A stretch of 64,000 bases of DNA from Chlorobiota bacterium (GCA_028287785.1 JAQBOZ010000003.1:1-64000); one strand, 5' to 3'. Positions 34,170 to 43,735 are shown, counted from the stretch's first letter. Notes: generated by a model from the letters alone, not told the origin. A program made the numbers and translations.

Positions 34170-35804
34170 TCAATACAACTGATATTTCGCAAGCTGGAAC
34201 GCGGCGTTCAGGAATTTCCTGATCCGCTCGGCCGGCTTCTGCTGCGGGTCATCGATCTTCCACTCGTAATCGACACCGCTGTCGAGCAGCGCGGCGAACA
34301 GCATCGCGGACTCGCTGGCGGATGGCGGCACATTCAGAAGGAAGCGGGCCATGTCGTCGCTGAGCTGATGAATATCATTGGGGTCGGGAAAATTCTTGGC
34401 GAACGCGATCGGATCGAGCAGATAGATCCCCGTCCCCGCCTGCTTCAGGCTGCCGGCGGCAACATCGATCGAGAACTTCTGCCGCACCGGAAGCGTGGAG
34501 GTGCTCACCCAGGTTCTCCCCCCCGGCCAGCCCTTCACATTGGGCGGATCGAAGAGGGTCATGCCGAGCGAGTCCATCCGGTTCCTGGCATCGTTTCCGT
34601 TGCGTGTTGTCCCCGTCTGCAGATCCGGAACGCTTGTAACCCCCAGCCCCCTCACCATCCCGATGATGTAATCGAGCGGGTTCCTGTCGAGCGCGCCGAT
34701 ATTGGTGGGATCGTAGAAATGCCGGCTCCGGAGAAGCTGGTCCATCACCGGCTTCAGCTCCCAGTTGCCGTTCTTGAAGGTCTCCGCCATCGCCGCCACC
34801 ACTGTGCGGTCCGGGATATCGTAGACGAAGGCGCGATAGAGCTTTTCGCAGATGAACTTCGCCACCTGATCGCCCCGCTCGCTGAAGATGATATCGACCA
34901 CGTCATCGGCCTTCCATGCGCCGGTCTTGCCAAGGAATGTCTTGCTGCCGGCATCCCATCGCGCCTGGATAAACTGGCTCTGGAGCCCCGCGTAGAGCGT
35001 CCCCTTGCTGCTGGTGGTGCCGGAGTAGCCACTGAGCGCGCGCGCCGCCTCGGAGACATCGTTCTGCGTGTAGTTCGGGTTGCCGTTCCAGTCCACCACG
35101 CCCATCGTGAACAGCTCCTGAAGCTCGCGACCGTAATTCTCGTTGATGCTGCTCTTGTTTCCCTGCTTGAAGTTCTTGATGCCGTCCAGATAGACAAGCA
35201 TCGCCATATCCTTGGTCACATCCTTCACGAACTGCTTGAAATTGCCGAGCGCGTTCTTCCGCAGAAGCTGGTTCTGGCCGTACATCCATTCCGGGAAGTT
35301 GACGGTGTTAAGCTCGCTGACGAAGTGGTTGTGCCAGAAAAGCGTCATCCGCTCCTGGATGGATACGGGGGAGTTGGCGAACGTGTAGAGCCACCATTTA
35401 TGGAGCTGCGCGCGCTGCTGCTGGTTCGCATTCGAAAAGTCCTGGATGACCGTGGGATCGGCCGAGCCCGGCCTGATCTGGGGGTCCTGTCCGGCGAAGC
35501 TCTCGATCAGCGTGGGAGGCGGGGTAAACGTGGTGAAGACGTTCTTCACCGTGGTGTCGAAGCCGTCGGCCACCGCCTTGCGGATCTCCTTGTCGGTCGG
35601 GCCGACCATGATGCGACGCAGGAGATGGGCGGCCTTGGCGTAATCCCAGGGATCGGAACTGCCCGGCACATACGGCTCCAGCCCGGTCGACGACACCCTG
35701 AGGAACGGAGGCGTATTCTGCGTGCCCCCATCGCCCATGAGCCTGGGTGCTGAATCGCCGCCAACCCGGGGAGCGCCGAGTGTAAAGAAGTTTCTACGGT
35801 TCAT
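34170..35804 (-). CDS. DUF1800 domain protein
   Basis: 544 residues beginning MNRRNFFTLG, a possible shortened Tat-like or lipoprotein-independent leader. Typical DUF1800 features: the HLLRRIMVGPTDKEIRKAV opening, MTLFWHNHFVSELN (the W-H-N-H motif), NENYGRELQELFTMG, the YTQNDVSEAARALSGYS block, FICEKLYRAFVYDIPD and the LFDPPNVKGWPGGRTW signature. DUF1800 and DUF1501 genes are consistently adjacent across bacteria, and this order matches. The leading protein is usually exported. Function is unknown; roles in surface or oxidative chemistry have been suggested for the pair. Confidence 0.93.
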   Translation of the reverse strand: MNRRNFFTLGAPRVGGDSAPRLMGDGGTQNTPPFLRVSSTGLEPYVPGSSDPWDYAKAAHLLRRIMVGPTDKEIRKAVADGFDTTVKNVFTTFTPPPTLIESFAGQDPQIRPGSADPTVIQDFSNANQQQRAQLHKWWLYTFANSPVSIQERMTLFWHNHFVSELNTVNFPEWMYGQNQLLRKNALGNFKQFVKDVTKDMAMLVYLDGIKNFKQGNKSSINENYGRELQELFTMGVVDWNGNPNYTQNDVSEAARALSGYSGTTSSKGTLYAGLQSQFIQARWDAGSKTFLGKTGAWKADDVVDIIFSERGDQVAKFICEKLYRAFVYDIPDRTVVAAMAETFKNGNWELKPVMDQLLRSRHFYDPTNIGALDRNPLDYIIGMVRGLGVTSVPDLQTGTTRNGNDARNRMDSLGMTLFDPPNVKGWPGGRTWVSTSTLPVRQKFSIDVAAGSLKQAGTGIYLLDPIAFAKNFPDPNDIHQLSDDMARFLLNVPPSASESAMLFAALLDSGVDYEWKIDDPQQKPAERIRKFLNAAFQLAKYQLY

Positions 35805-36039
35805 AATGCTGTCTCCGGATGCATGAACTGAATTTCGGGGCGTTGAATTGGACCGGCGCGATATCCATCGGCGGAGGCACGGCCTCCGGCGCCGCGGGCC
35901 GGTTCGGATACTGGACGGAAACGAGAGGTACGGGGATATAGAGACAGAAGCGCGCGCGCGGTTCCCGGATGTAAAGGATTATTTCATCGGGCCGGACGCC
36001 GGGCCTGTGACGGACGGACCACCGCCAGGTTTATCCCCG

Positions 36040-36113
36040 GCAGGCTGTTGAATCTGCGTTCCAAGCCCCGGAGGAGCACAACATCTGGGGCACAGGGCGA
36101 TGCCCTGTACACA
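36040..36113. repeat. Degenerate GC-rich REP-like palindrome (family A, copy 6)
   Basis: A CAGGCTGTTGAA end (36041-36052) is followed by AAGCCCCGGAGGAGCACAAC and an eroded core (ACAGGGC-GAT-GCCCTGT near 36092-36108). It shows the same layout as the other copies with several substitutions. The whole gap 35805-36117 holds only this and the presumed promoter of the DUF1800 gene. Confidence 0.6.
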
Positions 36114-36117
36114 CTTA

Positions 36118-38061
36118 TTATCGGACGATCATCATCGGCCTGTTCAGCGTCACCCCTCCGGCATTGAGCCGGCAGATATAGCGGCCGGCCGGGAATCCAT
36201 CGGCGTTCCAGGCGACGGCGTGCGTTCCCGCTTCAAGCTCCCCATCGAACAGATCGGCCACGCGCGCGCCGGCCAGATCGAATATCGCCAGCATGGCGTG
36301 CCCCGCCGATGGAAGCGCGAAACTGATCGATGTGCTGGACGCAAAGGGATTCGGCGCGTTGGGTTCAAGCCGGTAGCCGGCCGCGGATGCCGGGTTTATC
36401 GCCACGCCGGCCGGCCGGAGCGTCGGCAGAATCAGGCGCGAGAGCGTTGTGCCGCCGTCGTGATGAACGTAGTTGACGGCGACGAGCGTATCGCCCGGCG
36501 TGTAGAGCGGCCCGCCGTTGTCGGGGTTGGCGGCATACTGAGGAAAGTTGGATGAGGTGATATCGATCCTGATCCTGTGCCCCTTCACAAACGTCATCGC
36601 CATGTTCTGAAGCCGCACCATTACCGGATAGACCTGCCCCACGCCGATGCGCGATGTATCGGCCGGCCGGAAACCGTTGCGAAATCGCATCCGGGTGATC
36701 CCCTGCGTCAGCAGGATCGAGCGACCGTCGGGATAGACATCGCAGAACCGGACGCCGATATCGGTATCCTCGCGATCGGACGAGAGGTAGAGCTCGACGG
36801 CAATGCCGCCATCGACCTCCAGATCCTGCTCAAGCGGCGACGTGGAATAGATCAGCACATCGCCACGGCTTTCCACCGCGTCGCGCAGATCCTGCGGCCC
36901 CTCCAGCACCTTGGTGCCCAGCGGAACCAGTCGCGCGCCGCCGATCGTGGGGGAGGGATCGCGGGGGTTGTACGTGATATTATCAGCAAGCGGCGCCTTG
37001 CTCTGAATCGTCGCCGAAAGGAGGCCACCCGGGGAGAGATAGAGCGATGTGGTATCGGTGGCGGCGGTCAGGCGGTACCAGTCATCGGTGGCGCGCCATG
37101 TGTCGTTCCCCATCTGAAAGTAGCGCACCACCGGCTCATCGGGATATCCGTTCGGGATTCCCCGCAGGTAGTAATCGAAGAATCGAAGCGCGGCGCTGTC
37201 GGAAACGCCGGCCGCATTGGGATAGCTCAGAACCCCCTGCTGCGCCTTGCCGACCGAGCCGTGGAGCCACGGCCCCATGATCAGCCTGTGCGCGTTCCGC
37301 ACGGAGGCCGGCCCCCGCGTCCTGAGGTCGTTGAAGGCGCGGATCACATCATCGGGGAAGTGGTCGTACCAGCCGCTGATCATCAGGCAGGGGACGGCGA
37401 TGGAGTCGGGATAATCGGTGGCCCGCTCCGTGGCGGTCCAGACGATATCGTTGGTGGGATGCGCCAGCACAAGGCTCGTGGGGGTGAAGCCGAGCGCCTC
37501 CAGCGTCTCCACATGCTCCTTCCGATACTCGCCGCCGTAATAGAAATCGGTGTACTTGGTCTTGAAATCCTTCACCAGCGGCACCGAGCAGACAAGATGG
37601 GGGGGATGATGTTTCGCGGTCATAAACTGGATCTGCCCAAGCGCCGATGCCCCCCAGGTCCCCACCTTCCCGTTGTTCCAGATCTGCGTGGCGATCCACT
37701 CGACGGCATCGTAGCCATCCAGCCCGCGATCGTAGTTGGCGACATCGGCGGCTTTCGAGCCGTAGAAGCCGCGCCAGTCCAGCACCACGTAGTTGTAGTG
37801 GATGCTGTCGTACGGAAATGGCGAGCCCCCGGCCTCCGACGGAATCGCGCCGGCCAGCCGGTAGAGCGCCTTGTTGTACGGGGTCTGCACCAGAATCGTC
37901 GGCCGCGGGGTAGTGCTGTCGATGGCATAGAGATCGGCGGCGAGGGTCTTGCCGTCGCGCGTGGGAATCCGGATGGCGGTGTACCGACTGGAGGGAAACG
38001 CCGCGGCGGAGACGGAGGCGCAGAGGAGGATGGCAAGGATGAATGCGTGGGCTCGGCTCAT
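36118..38061 (-). CDS. CocE/NonD-family hydrolase with T9SS sorting domain
   Basis: 647 residues from the ATG at 38061, where a signal peptide (MSRAHAFILAILLCASVSAA) begins. The N-terminal half is a CocE/X-Pro dipeptidyl-peptidase (S15) alpha/beta-hydrolase: RIPTRDGKTLAADLYAID, YNYVVLDWRGFYGSK, the nucleophile Ser139 in GTWGASALGQ, and LIMGPWLHGS with the catalytic His. A jelly-roll C-terminal domain (about 350-560) follows. The end, LEPNAPNPFASSTSISFALPS... NRPMMIVR, is a T9SS type A sorting domain. It is a secreted esterase or peptidase. The nucleophile elbow is GASA rather than the more usual GxSxxG with Tyr. Confidence 0.9.
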   Translation of the reverse strand: MSRAHAFILAILLCASVSAAAFPSSRYTAIRIPTRDGKTLAADLYAIDSTTPRPTILVQTPYNKALYRLAGAIPSEAGGSPFPYDSIHYNYVVLDWRGFYGSKAADVANYDRGLDGYDAVEWIATQIWNNGKVGTWGASALGQIQFMTAKHHPPHLVCSVPLVKDFKTKYTDFYYGGEYRKEHVETLEALGFTPTSLVLAHPTNDIVWTATERATDYPDSIAVPCLMISGWYDHFPDDVIRAFNDLRTRGPASVRNAHRLIMGPWLHGSVGKAQQGVLSYPNAAGVSDSAALRFFDYYLRGIPNGYPDEPVVRYFQMGNDTWRATDDWYRLTAATDTTSLYLSPGGLLSATIQSKAPLADNITYNPRDPSPTIGGARLVPLGTKVLEGPQDLRDAVESRGDVLIYSTSPLEQDLEVDGGIAVELYLSSDREDTDIGVRFCDVYPDGRSILLTQGITRMRFRNGFRPADTSRIGVGQVYPVMVRLQNMAMTFVKGHRIRIDITSSNFPQYAANPDNGGPLYTPGDTLVAVNYVHHDGGTTLSRLILPTLRPAGVAINPASAAGYRLEPNAPNPFASSTSISFALPSAGHAMLAIFDLAGARVADLFDGELEAGTHAVAWNADGFPAGRYICRLNAGGVTLNRPMMIVR

Positions 38062-38171
38062 CGGAAAAGTCCTTGATAGTCGTGGTCCGCTCCCCGGCAC
38101 AACCGATCCGGGGAACGATGACATCACGCGCGAAGATGGCTTGTCAGTGACGGGCGCGCCGAAACGGTTCC

Positions 38172-39221
38172 TCAGACCACTGAAAATTCCGCCTCGATGC
38201 GGGATATCGCCTGAAGCGGGCCGATCACGATCAGCGTCTCGCCGGGAACAATCACGCGCTGCGCCTCCGGGCTGATGATGAATTCCTCCCCCGCCGTCTG
38301 GATGGCGAGGATGGTCACGTTCCATCGGTCCTTGAAGTTCGTCCCGGCCACGGTGATCCCGGCAAGCCGCGACCGTTCATCGATCATAATCTCACCGATA
38401 TCGACATCCAGCTCCTCGATGTTGAAGATCTTTCCAAGGAAGTCATGCACCTTCGGCTGGAGAAGCGCCAGCGCCAGGCGGTGGCCGCCGATGGCATCAG
38501 GGCTTACGACGCGATCCGCGCCGGCGCGCCGGAGTTTTGCCTCCGTGTTCTCGTTGGTGGCGCGCGCCACAATCAGAAGATCGGCACGCAGCTCGCGGGC
38601 CGAGAGGACCGTCAGCACGTTGGCCGCGTCGGTATCGAGCGCCGCCACAAGCCCGCGCGCGCGCTCGATGCCGGCGCGGAGAAGCACGTTGTTATCCTCC
38701 GCGTCGCCGATGACGTGAGGATATCCCTTCTCCAGCAGGCGCTCCTCCATCTGGCCGGAAAGCTCGATGACGACGAAATCCTGGCCGCGATTCTTCAGAT
38801 CGTTCACGATCTGACGCCCCATCCGGCCGTAGCCGCAGACGATGTAATGATTGCTCAGGCTCATGGTATCCTTCATCAGTCTCCGACGTTGTACCGACTG
38901 CCATAGATTCTCCCCCAGCACCACCTCGATGCCGGTTCCCAACGCCCACGCCGCCGTTCCCACCCCCATCATGATCAGGCACATCGTAAAGATCCGCCCC
39001 ACCTGCGACAGCGGATGCACCTCGCCGAACCCCACCGTGGTGATGGTGATCAGCGTCATGTAGAGGGAATCGACAAACCCCATCCCCTCGATCGCCCGGA
39101 AGCCGGTGGTGCCGGTTACCACAAGCAGCAGCAACAGCATCAGCGCAACCTGAAATCTGCGGAGCGGCTCCGACAAATGCCGGCCAACGAAGCGGCCGAT
39201 GGTTGGAAACGCTCTGATCAT
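38172..39221 (-). CDS. Two-helix K+ channel with RCK (TrkA-N/TrkA-C) domain
   Basis: 349 residues. Two membrane helices (about 23-42 and 76-98) flank the pore loop with the potassium selectivity filter TTVGFGE (61-67). The cytosolic part has a Rossmann TrkA-N domain (YIVCGYGRMG, 126-135; then VVIELS and GDAEDNNVLLRAGIERARGLV). A TrkA-C domain of about 80 residues closes the protein (265-349, ending IEAEFSVV). This is the layout of MthK-like ligand-gated channels. It lies upstream of the CocE gene in the same direction with a 110-base gap; I see no functional link. Confidence 0.95.
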   Translation of the reverse strand: MIRAFPTIGRFVGRHLSEPLRRFQVALMLLLLLVVTGTTGFRAIEGMGFVDSLYMTLITITTVGFGEVHPLSQVGRIFTMCLIMMGVGTAAWALGTGIEVVLGENLWQSVQRRRLMKDTMSLSNHYIVCGYGRMGRQIVNDLKNRGQDFVVIELSGQMEERLLEKGYPHVIGDAEDNNVLLRAGIERARGLVAALDTDAANVLTVLSARELRADLLIVARATNENTEAKLRRAGADRVVSPDAIGGHRLALALLQPKVHDFLGKIFNIEELDVDIGEIMIDERSRLAGITVAGTNFKDRWNVTILAIQTAGEEFIISPEAQRVIVPGETLIVIGPLQAISRIEAEFSVV

Positions 39222-39298
39222 GGCATGCGCCGGTTTCGGTTCATCCGATGAAGTTACTGTTATTACGGTTAGATAGTCAGTTGTCTATCTGTCTGTCT

Positions 39299-39327
39299 GT
39301 CGGGGCGGGTTTTAAACCCGCCCCGAC
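39299..39327. repeat. 29-bp palindrome (family C, copy 1)
   Basis: Near-perfect palindrome with arms GTCGGGGCGGGTTT and AAACCCGCCCCGAC around a single central base T. A second copy differing only at the centre is at 42799-42827. It is preceded by a short TCTG microsatellite run (39283-39300). Confidence 0.85.
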
Positions 39328-39370
39328 GCCAACGCACACGCAACGCGCTCCGACAACGCAACGCACGCGC

Positions 39371-41026
39371 TCATGATATTCTATAACTCCCGCCGCCGGC
39401 GTCGAACGTGATTCTGATCAATCGTTTTTTCCCCTCGCGAACGCATTCCACTATCAGCGTCCTGCCGATCTTCTCCCAGCGGACATCCTGAATCTGAAAT
39501 CCCTCCAGTTGTTTCTCCCCGATGCCGCTCTCGTGGGAACATGGATGCTCGTATATGCCGATCACCTCGCTGGAAGTGTCGGCAGTCAACCGGATGACCT
39601 GCATCTCCAGCTCGACAACGCCGCCGCATTGTCCCGGCTGATATCCGCCGGCCACCACCACGGTGATAAGCCCGGCGGTTCCGTTCGCGAACGTGAATTC
39701 CGTTTGAAGATTATCGAACTTCCATCCGCTGGAATTAAAGCGCCGGTACGATCGATAGGGAATATCCCGATGGATATAAGCCGTCGCCTCGCCGCCATCG
39801 ATAATGCCATCGCGGTGATATTTATCGGTAAAACGGTATTTATCCAGATGCAGCGCCCCTACCGTCACGGTCGAACGGGAGAACGGGGCGCCGAGATAGA
39901 AATAGGCGGAAAAATCGTACGCGCACCCGTCATCCGACTCCGGCTCGGGGATGATATCGGCGTATTTATAGTCATACGCGGCCGGGAAAACATACCGCCA
40001 CCCTGATGACGCATAATAGGCGATCGGCGTGAAGCCCATCGCGCCAAGCGATCGGCCGGGCGCACCGGTGGGATTGGTGACAAGCGGCTGATAGAGGGTG
40101 ATCATGTTGAACGTGCCGCGGTTCCCCCATTGGCGCAGAGGGGAGGATGAGAGGAGGGGTCCTGCGGCGCTGTCGCTTACCACATCGACCATCAGGCCGA
40201 TGGTGGACATCTCCGGCATCCTGACAAACCGAAGACCCTCCGGCGTCACCGTCGCGGTGATCAGATATCCGCGCGGCGTCCGTTCCGACCTGTATTCAAT
40301 CCCCGATGGGGTCCGGGAAAGCTGCTCGCTGACCGATGACTCGAACCAGTGGTAGTGCTCGGCATCGTACATCCCCACCGGGCGATTGTCCGGGAAAAGG
40401 CCGTAGCGGATTGTCCCGAAAAAATCGGTCGCCGGCTCCGACATGCTCCGGTAGATGCTGTCATCGCGCTGGTTGCAGTAGTCACGCAGCCGGGCGGAGG
40501 CCGAATCGTTCATAAACTGGATCCGGGGAACCTCGAACCCATCCGCCGATTTCCGCGATGGATGGAACAGGCGGAAGCGGGGAGCCGAGAGCCGGTAGAT
40601 GCGCTGATAGGAGGCATCGTGCTCCTCGAACTGCGGCTCCTCCCCCGGCGTATCGGGAAGGCCGAACCAGATCTCCACGTGATTGGAATGCACCGGGCTG
40701 TTGCCGGCGCCGGACGGGTCGTCGATCACCTCAACCTCCACTGTGAGCTTCGCCCCGTCGCCATGAACGCGCATGCTGGCGGTGATATTCCCCTTCCCCG
40801 CAGAAGGCGCCACAAGCGGCAGCCACGTATTTTCCTGAATACGGAGGGAATCCAGATGTGCCTGAACAAGCGCGGCAGCCCGCATGTACGATGAATCATC
40901 ACGCTTCCCGGCCAAGTCCCGGCTACCGGAATCGGAAACCTGCTGTGCGATGGCGATGATCGTCCCCCCCGCGAACAGAAGGGCCGGAACCATCGTGAGG
41001 GAAAATATCCGGAGGCACAGATTCAT
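39371..41026 (-). CDS. Secreted protein of unknown function
   Basis: 551 residues from the ATG at 41026, where a signal peptide (MNLCLRIFSLTMVPALLFAG) begins. A segment near 85-130 (SMRVHGDGAKLTVEVEVIDD then HSNHVEIWFGLPDTPGEE) resembles carbohydrate-binding DOMON/CBM9-like beta-sandwiches. The middle and C-terminal parts show repeated aromatic/acidic strands (YYASSGWRYVFPAAYDYKYAD, FSAYFYLGAPFSRSTV). I do not recognise the whole protein and the CBM9 resemblance is weak. No T9SS tail is visible. Confidence 0.65.
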   Translation of the reverse strand: MNLCLRIFSLTMVPALLFAGGTIIAIAQQVSDSGSRDLAGKRDDSSYMRAAALVQAHLDSLRIQENTWLPLVAPSAGKGNITASMRVHGDGAKLTVEVEVIDDPSGAGNSPVHSNHVEIWFGLPDTPGEEPQFEEHDASYQRIYRLSAPRFRLFHPSRKSADGFEVPRIQFMNDSASARLRDYCNQRDDSIYRSMSEPATDFFGTIRYGLFPDNRPVGMYDAEHYHWFESSVSEQLSRTPSGIEYRSERTPRGYLITATVTPEGLRFVRMPEMSTIGLMVDVVSDSAAGPLLSSSPLRQWGNRGTFNMITLYQPLVTNPTGAPGRSLGAMGFTPIAYYASSGWRYVFPAAYDYKYADIIPEPESDDGCAYDFSAYFYLGAPFSRSTVTVGALHLDKYRFTDKYHRDGIIDGGEATAYIHRDIPYRSYRRFNSSGWKFDNLQTEFTFANGTAGLITVVVAGGYQPGQCGGVVELEMQVIRLTADTSSEVIGIYEHPCSHESGIGEKQLEGFQIQDVRWEKIGRTLIVECVREGKKRLIRITFDAGGGSYRIS

Positions 41027-41229
41027 AGTGTTCGCTGGAAAGGATCGAATAGAGCAGAGAGAGATGACCGGAAGCAGGCGGCGCGCTCCAACGGCGTGGT
41101 ATCGGCCCCCGAAATTAGCGCGGCGGCGGCGCGCATTCAAACGTAATCAACGCATCCCGCCTGATACGCTGGTCCGTTACTTGCTGATAAAGGCGTTTTG
41201 CCTGAAACGTTAACCGTCAACCGGAAACC

Positions 41230-42144
41230 ATGATCGATCAGTGCCTGTATCTGGGCCAGCCGAACTGCCGACGGATCTTCAACGGAACCGCGGAGGTGAT
41301 CATCACCACCGATATCGGCCCGCGGATCATACGCTACGCCCTCGATGGGGGAGAGAACATCCTGGCCGAGCTTCCCGACGTGACGGTCCCGACGCCGATC
41401 GGCAACTGGAAGCCGTGGGGAGGGCACCGTCTCTGGGCCGCGCCCGAGGCGATGCCCCGCAGCTATGCTCCCGACAACGATCCCGTGGAGTTCAGCCTGA
41501 TCGACGAGCATTCCATGCGGCTGACGGCCCCCACCGAACCGGCGACCGGCATCGGCAAGGAGATGACGGTAACGCTCGATCGGGAGGGTTCCGGGGTGAT
41601 GGTCCGGCACAGGATCACCAATCACGGCATCTGGGGAATCGATCTGGCGCCGTGGGGGCTTACCATCATGAACGGCGGCGGCGTCACCATCATCCCGCAG
41701 GAGCCGTTCCGCCCGCATGGCGAGGAGCTGCTGCCGGCGCGGGCGATGATCCTCTGGCACTATACCGACCTCACCGATCCGCGCTGGACGTTCGGCAGAA
41801 ACTACATCCTGCTCCGCACCGATGAAGGGCTTCATCACCCGCAGAAGATCGGCGTGGCGAACCGTCAGGGATGGGCGGCCTATCACCGGAACGGCGCGCT
41901 CTTCATCAAGCGTTTCGAGTATCGTCAGGGGGCCCGGTATCCCGATTTCGGGAGCAACAACGAGACCTACACGGCGGGAACCTTCATGGAGCTGGAATCG
42001 CTGGCGCCGATGGCCCATCTGGAGCCGGGGGAATCGGCGGAACACACGGAGCGGTGGGAACTGCACGACAATGTCGATATCGGGGGGACGGAGGAATCGC
42101 TCGGCCTGGCGCTGGCGCCATTTGTCGGCACGGGCGGAGCGTAG
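41230..42144 (+). CDS. DUF4380 (galactose-mutarotase-like) protein
   Basis: 304 residues matching the DUF4380 family along its length: AEVIITTDIGPRIIRYALDGGENIL, the GGHRLWAAPEAMPRSYAPDN block, ITNHGIWGIDLAPWGLTIMN, LLPARAMILWHYTDLTDPRW and a closing FGSNNETYTAGTFMELESLAPM. The fold is the aldose-epimerase beta-sandwich, so a carbohydrate-related function is likely, but no activity is established for the family. No signal peptide is visible. It starts at the ATG at 41230. Its 3' neighbour is a cyclophilin 136 bases on. Confidence 0.93.
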   Translation: MIDQCLYLGQPNCRRIFNGTAEVIITTDIGPRIIRYALDGGENILAELPDVTVPTPIGNWKPWGGHRLWAAPEAMPRSYAPDNDPVEFSLIDEHSMRLTAPTEPATGIGKEMTVTLDREGSGVMVRHRITNHGIWGIDLAPWGLTIMNGGGVTIIPQEPFRPHGEELLPARAMILWHYTDLTDPRWTFGRNYILLRTDEGLHHPQKIGVANRQGWAAYHRNGALFIKRFEYRQGARYPDFGSNNETYTAGTFMELESLAPMAHLEPGESAEHTERWELHDNVDIGGTEESLGLALAPFVGTGGA

Positions 42145-42280
42145 AATCCTCCGACGGAATCTCCCGTGCGGAGACTCTCCCGGAGAGATGTGGGCCGTAT
42201 ATTGCGGCGCTGCAAGTCTTCCTCCGTCCCGTCGGGGACGCCGGGGAGCCTGGATCTAATTATCACAAGGAGAATGAGAC

Positions 42281-42787
42281 GTGGCCAATCGCACTGCGGT
42301 TATCGAGACGAATAAAGGGACCATCCGCTTCGAGCTTCTGGAGCAGGACGCCCCGAAGACCACTGAAAATTTCATCACGCTGGCTGAACGCGGATACTAT
42401 GACGGCATCATCTTTCATCGCGTGATCAAGGGGTTTATGATTCAGGGGGGCGATCCCACGGGCACGGGCCGGGGCGGGGAGAGCGCCTGGGGCGGACGAT
42501 TTGCCGATGAGACAAATCCATCCTCCGAGGTCTATCGTCGCGGGTACAAGGCGGGCACCGTTGCCATGGCGAACGCCGGGCCCAACACGAACGGCTCGCA
42601 GTTCTTCATCATGCACGCCGATTATCCACTGCCGCCGAACTACACGATCTTCGGACGCGTGACCGAGGGACAGGATATCGTCGATGCCATCGCCAACTCC
42701 GCAACCGATCACAACGACAGGCCGAACTCCAAGGTCACGATGGAGAAGGTGACGATCGATGGCGGCAAGGAAGTCGGCAACGGATAG
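42281..42787 (+). CDS. Cyclophilin-type peptidyl-prolyl isomerase
   Basis: Cytosolic PPIase of 168 residues; the start is GTG at 42281, set by an AGGAGA sequence seven bases upstream (a nearby ATG is out of frame). The cyclophilin core is complete: NKGTIRFELLEQDAPKTTENF, GYYDGIIFHRVIKGFMIQGGDPTGTG (the active-site Arg and FMIQGG), GTVAMANAGPNTNGSQFFI and the YTIFGRVTEGQDIVDAI ending. It accelerates proline isomerisation in folding. There is no signal peptide. A 29-bp palindrome lies 12 bases after the stop. Confidence 0.96.
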   Translation: MANRTAVIETNKGTIRFELLEQDAPKTTENFITLAERGYYDGIIFHRVIKGFMIQGGDPTGTGRGGESAWGGRFADETNPSSEVYRRGYKAGTVAMANAGPNTNGSQFFIMHADYPLPPNYTIFGRVTEGQDIVDAIANSATDHNDRPNSKVTMEKVTIDGGKEVGNG

Positions 42788-42798
42788 ATATAGATGCA

Positions 42799-42827
42799 GT
42801 CGGGGCGGGTTTGAAACCCGCCCCGAC
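42799..42827. repeat. 29-bp palindrome (family C, copy 2)
   Basis: Same arms as the copy at 39299-39327 (GTCGGGGCGGGTTT and AAACCCGCCCCGAC) with G instead of T at the central base. It sits just downstream of the cyclophilin stop codon, where it may also serve as a terminator hairpin. Confidence 0.85.
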
Positions 42828-42865
42828 CATTCCTTCCAACTTTTTATGCTCGCAGCAGGTTCGCA

Positions 42866-43735
42866 TTGCGTCAGATCCTCCCCTTATCGTTGATCTCACC
42901 GGCGTCGCAGAGATTTCTCCGAACGGCCCTGATAGCGTTTGCCCTTTCGATTCCGCGGGCCGCGATGGCGCAGGAGACCGGCACACTGACCGGGACGGTT
43001 CTCGACGCGTCCGGCGGGCCGCTGACCGGCGCGACCATCAAAATCGGCGCCGGGGGTAGCTCCCAGGAGGCCAGAGTAACGCGGTCGGACGGGCGATTTG
43101 TGGTCACCGATATTTTCGCCGGGGACTACAGCGTGGAGTTCAGCGCGACGGGATTTACGCCGGCCAGAAAAACAACCCGCATCACCGCCGGCCAGACGAG
43201 CATTCTGAACATCAGGCTGATCGCGGTCAAGAAAGGGAAGGCACAGCCGAAGCCGGAAACCGATGATGAGGAAGAGGATCAGAGCTGGGTGGTTCCGCTC
43301 GACACCCCAGGAGGATTCGCCACATCCCCACCGATCGTCGACACAACGCAGCCGCCGATAGCCTCCCTTGTCGATGACCGACCCTCCCCTGTCCCTCCCG
43401 ATGCCGGGATACACCGGCCCGCGGTCAGGGATGCGGCAGCAGGTGGGATGGCCGCGCCGGCAAACGATTCAACCGCGTCGCGCACCACCGGCGAAGTGGC
43501 CGGGCTGGTGATCGATGACAGCGGCAAACCCATCAGCGGGGTCCGTATCACGCTGAACGATTCAAAGCGGAAGATCAGCGCCAGGGAAGGGATCTTTTCG
43601 CTGGAGGATCTCCCTCCGGGGGAGTACGAGCTGACGCTTGCCGCCAAAGGATATCGTCCCGAGACGCGCCGCATCACCATCAAGGCCCGATGGGTTGTTT
43701 CGCTGATCGTCAGGATGTCCCTGGGGGGATCATAG
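42866..43735 (+). CDS. Exported protein with two carboxypeptidase-regulatory-like domains
   Basis: 289 residues with a TTG start at 42866 (no in-frame ATG precedes the signal peptide RFLRTALIAFALSIPRAAMA). Two CarboxypepD_reg beta-sandwiches are present. The first is at about 38-115 (TGTLTGTVLDASGGPLTGATIKIG... ITAGQTSILNIRL). The second is at about 212-289 (GEVAGLVIDDSGKPISGVRITLND... LPPGEYELTLAAKGY). An acidic/Pro-rich linker of about 90 residues joins them. Such domains precede TonB-dependent receptors or occur in surface proteins. This one has no barrel and may be a stand-alone adhesion or binding protein. It belongs loosely to the cluster of related genes that follows. Confidence 0.82.
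   Translation: MRQILPLSLISPASQRFLRTALIAFALSIPRAAMAQETGTLTGTVLDASGGPLTGATIKIGAGGSSQEARVTRSDGRFVVTDIFAGDYSVEFSATGFTPARKTTRITAGQTSILNIRLIAVKKGKAQPKPETDDEEEDQSWVVPLDTPGGFATSPPIVDTTQPPIASLVDDRPSPVPPDAGIHRPAVRDAAAGGMAAPANDSTASRTTGEVAGLVIDDSGKPISGVRITLNDSKRKISAREGIFSLEDLPPGEYELTLAAKGYRPETRRITIKARWVVSLIVRMSLGGS

Noticed and set aside
36577-38076. Plus-strand open frame over the CocE hydrolase
   Set aside because: Antisense to a conserved hydrolase; no family motif and composition of a complementary frame.
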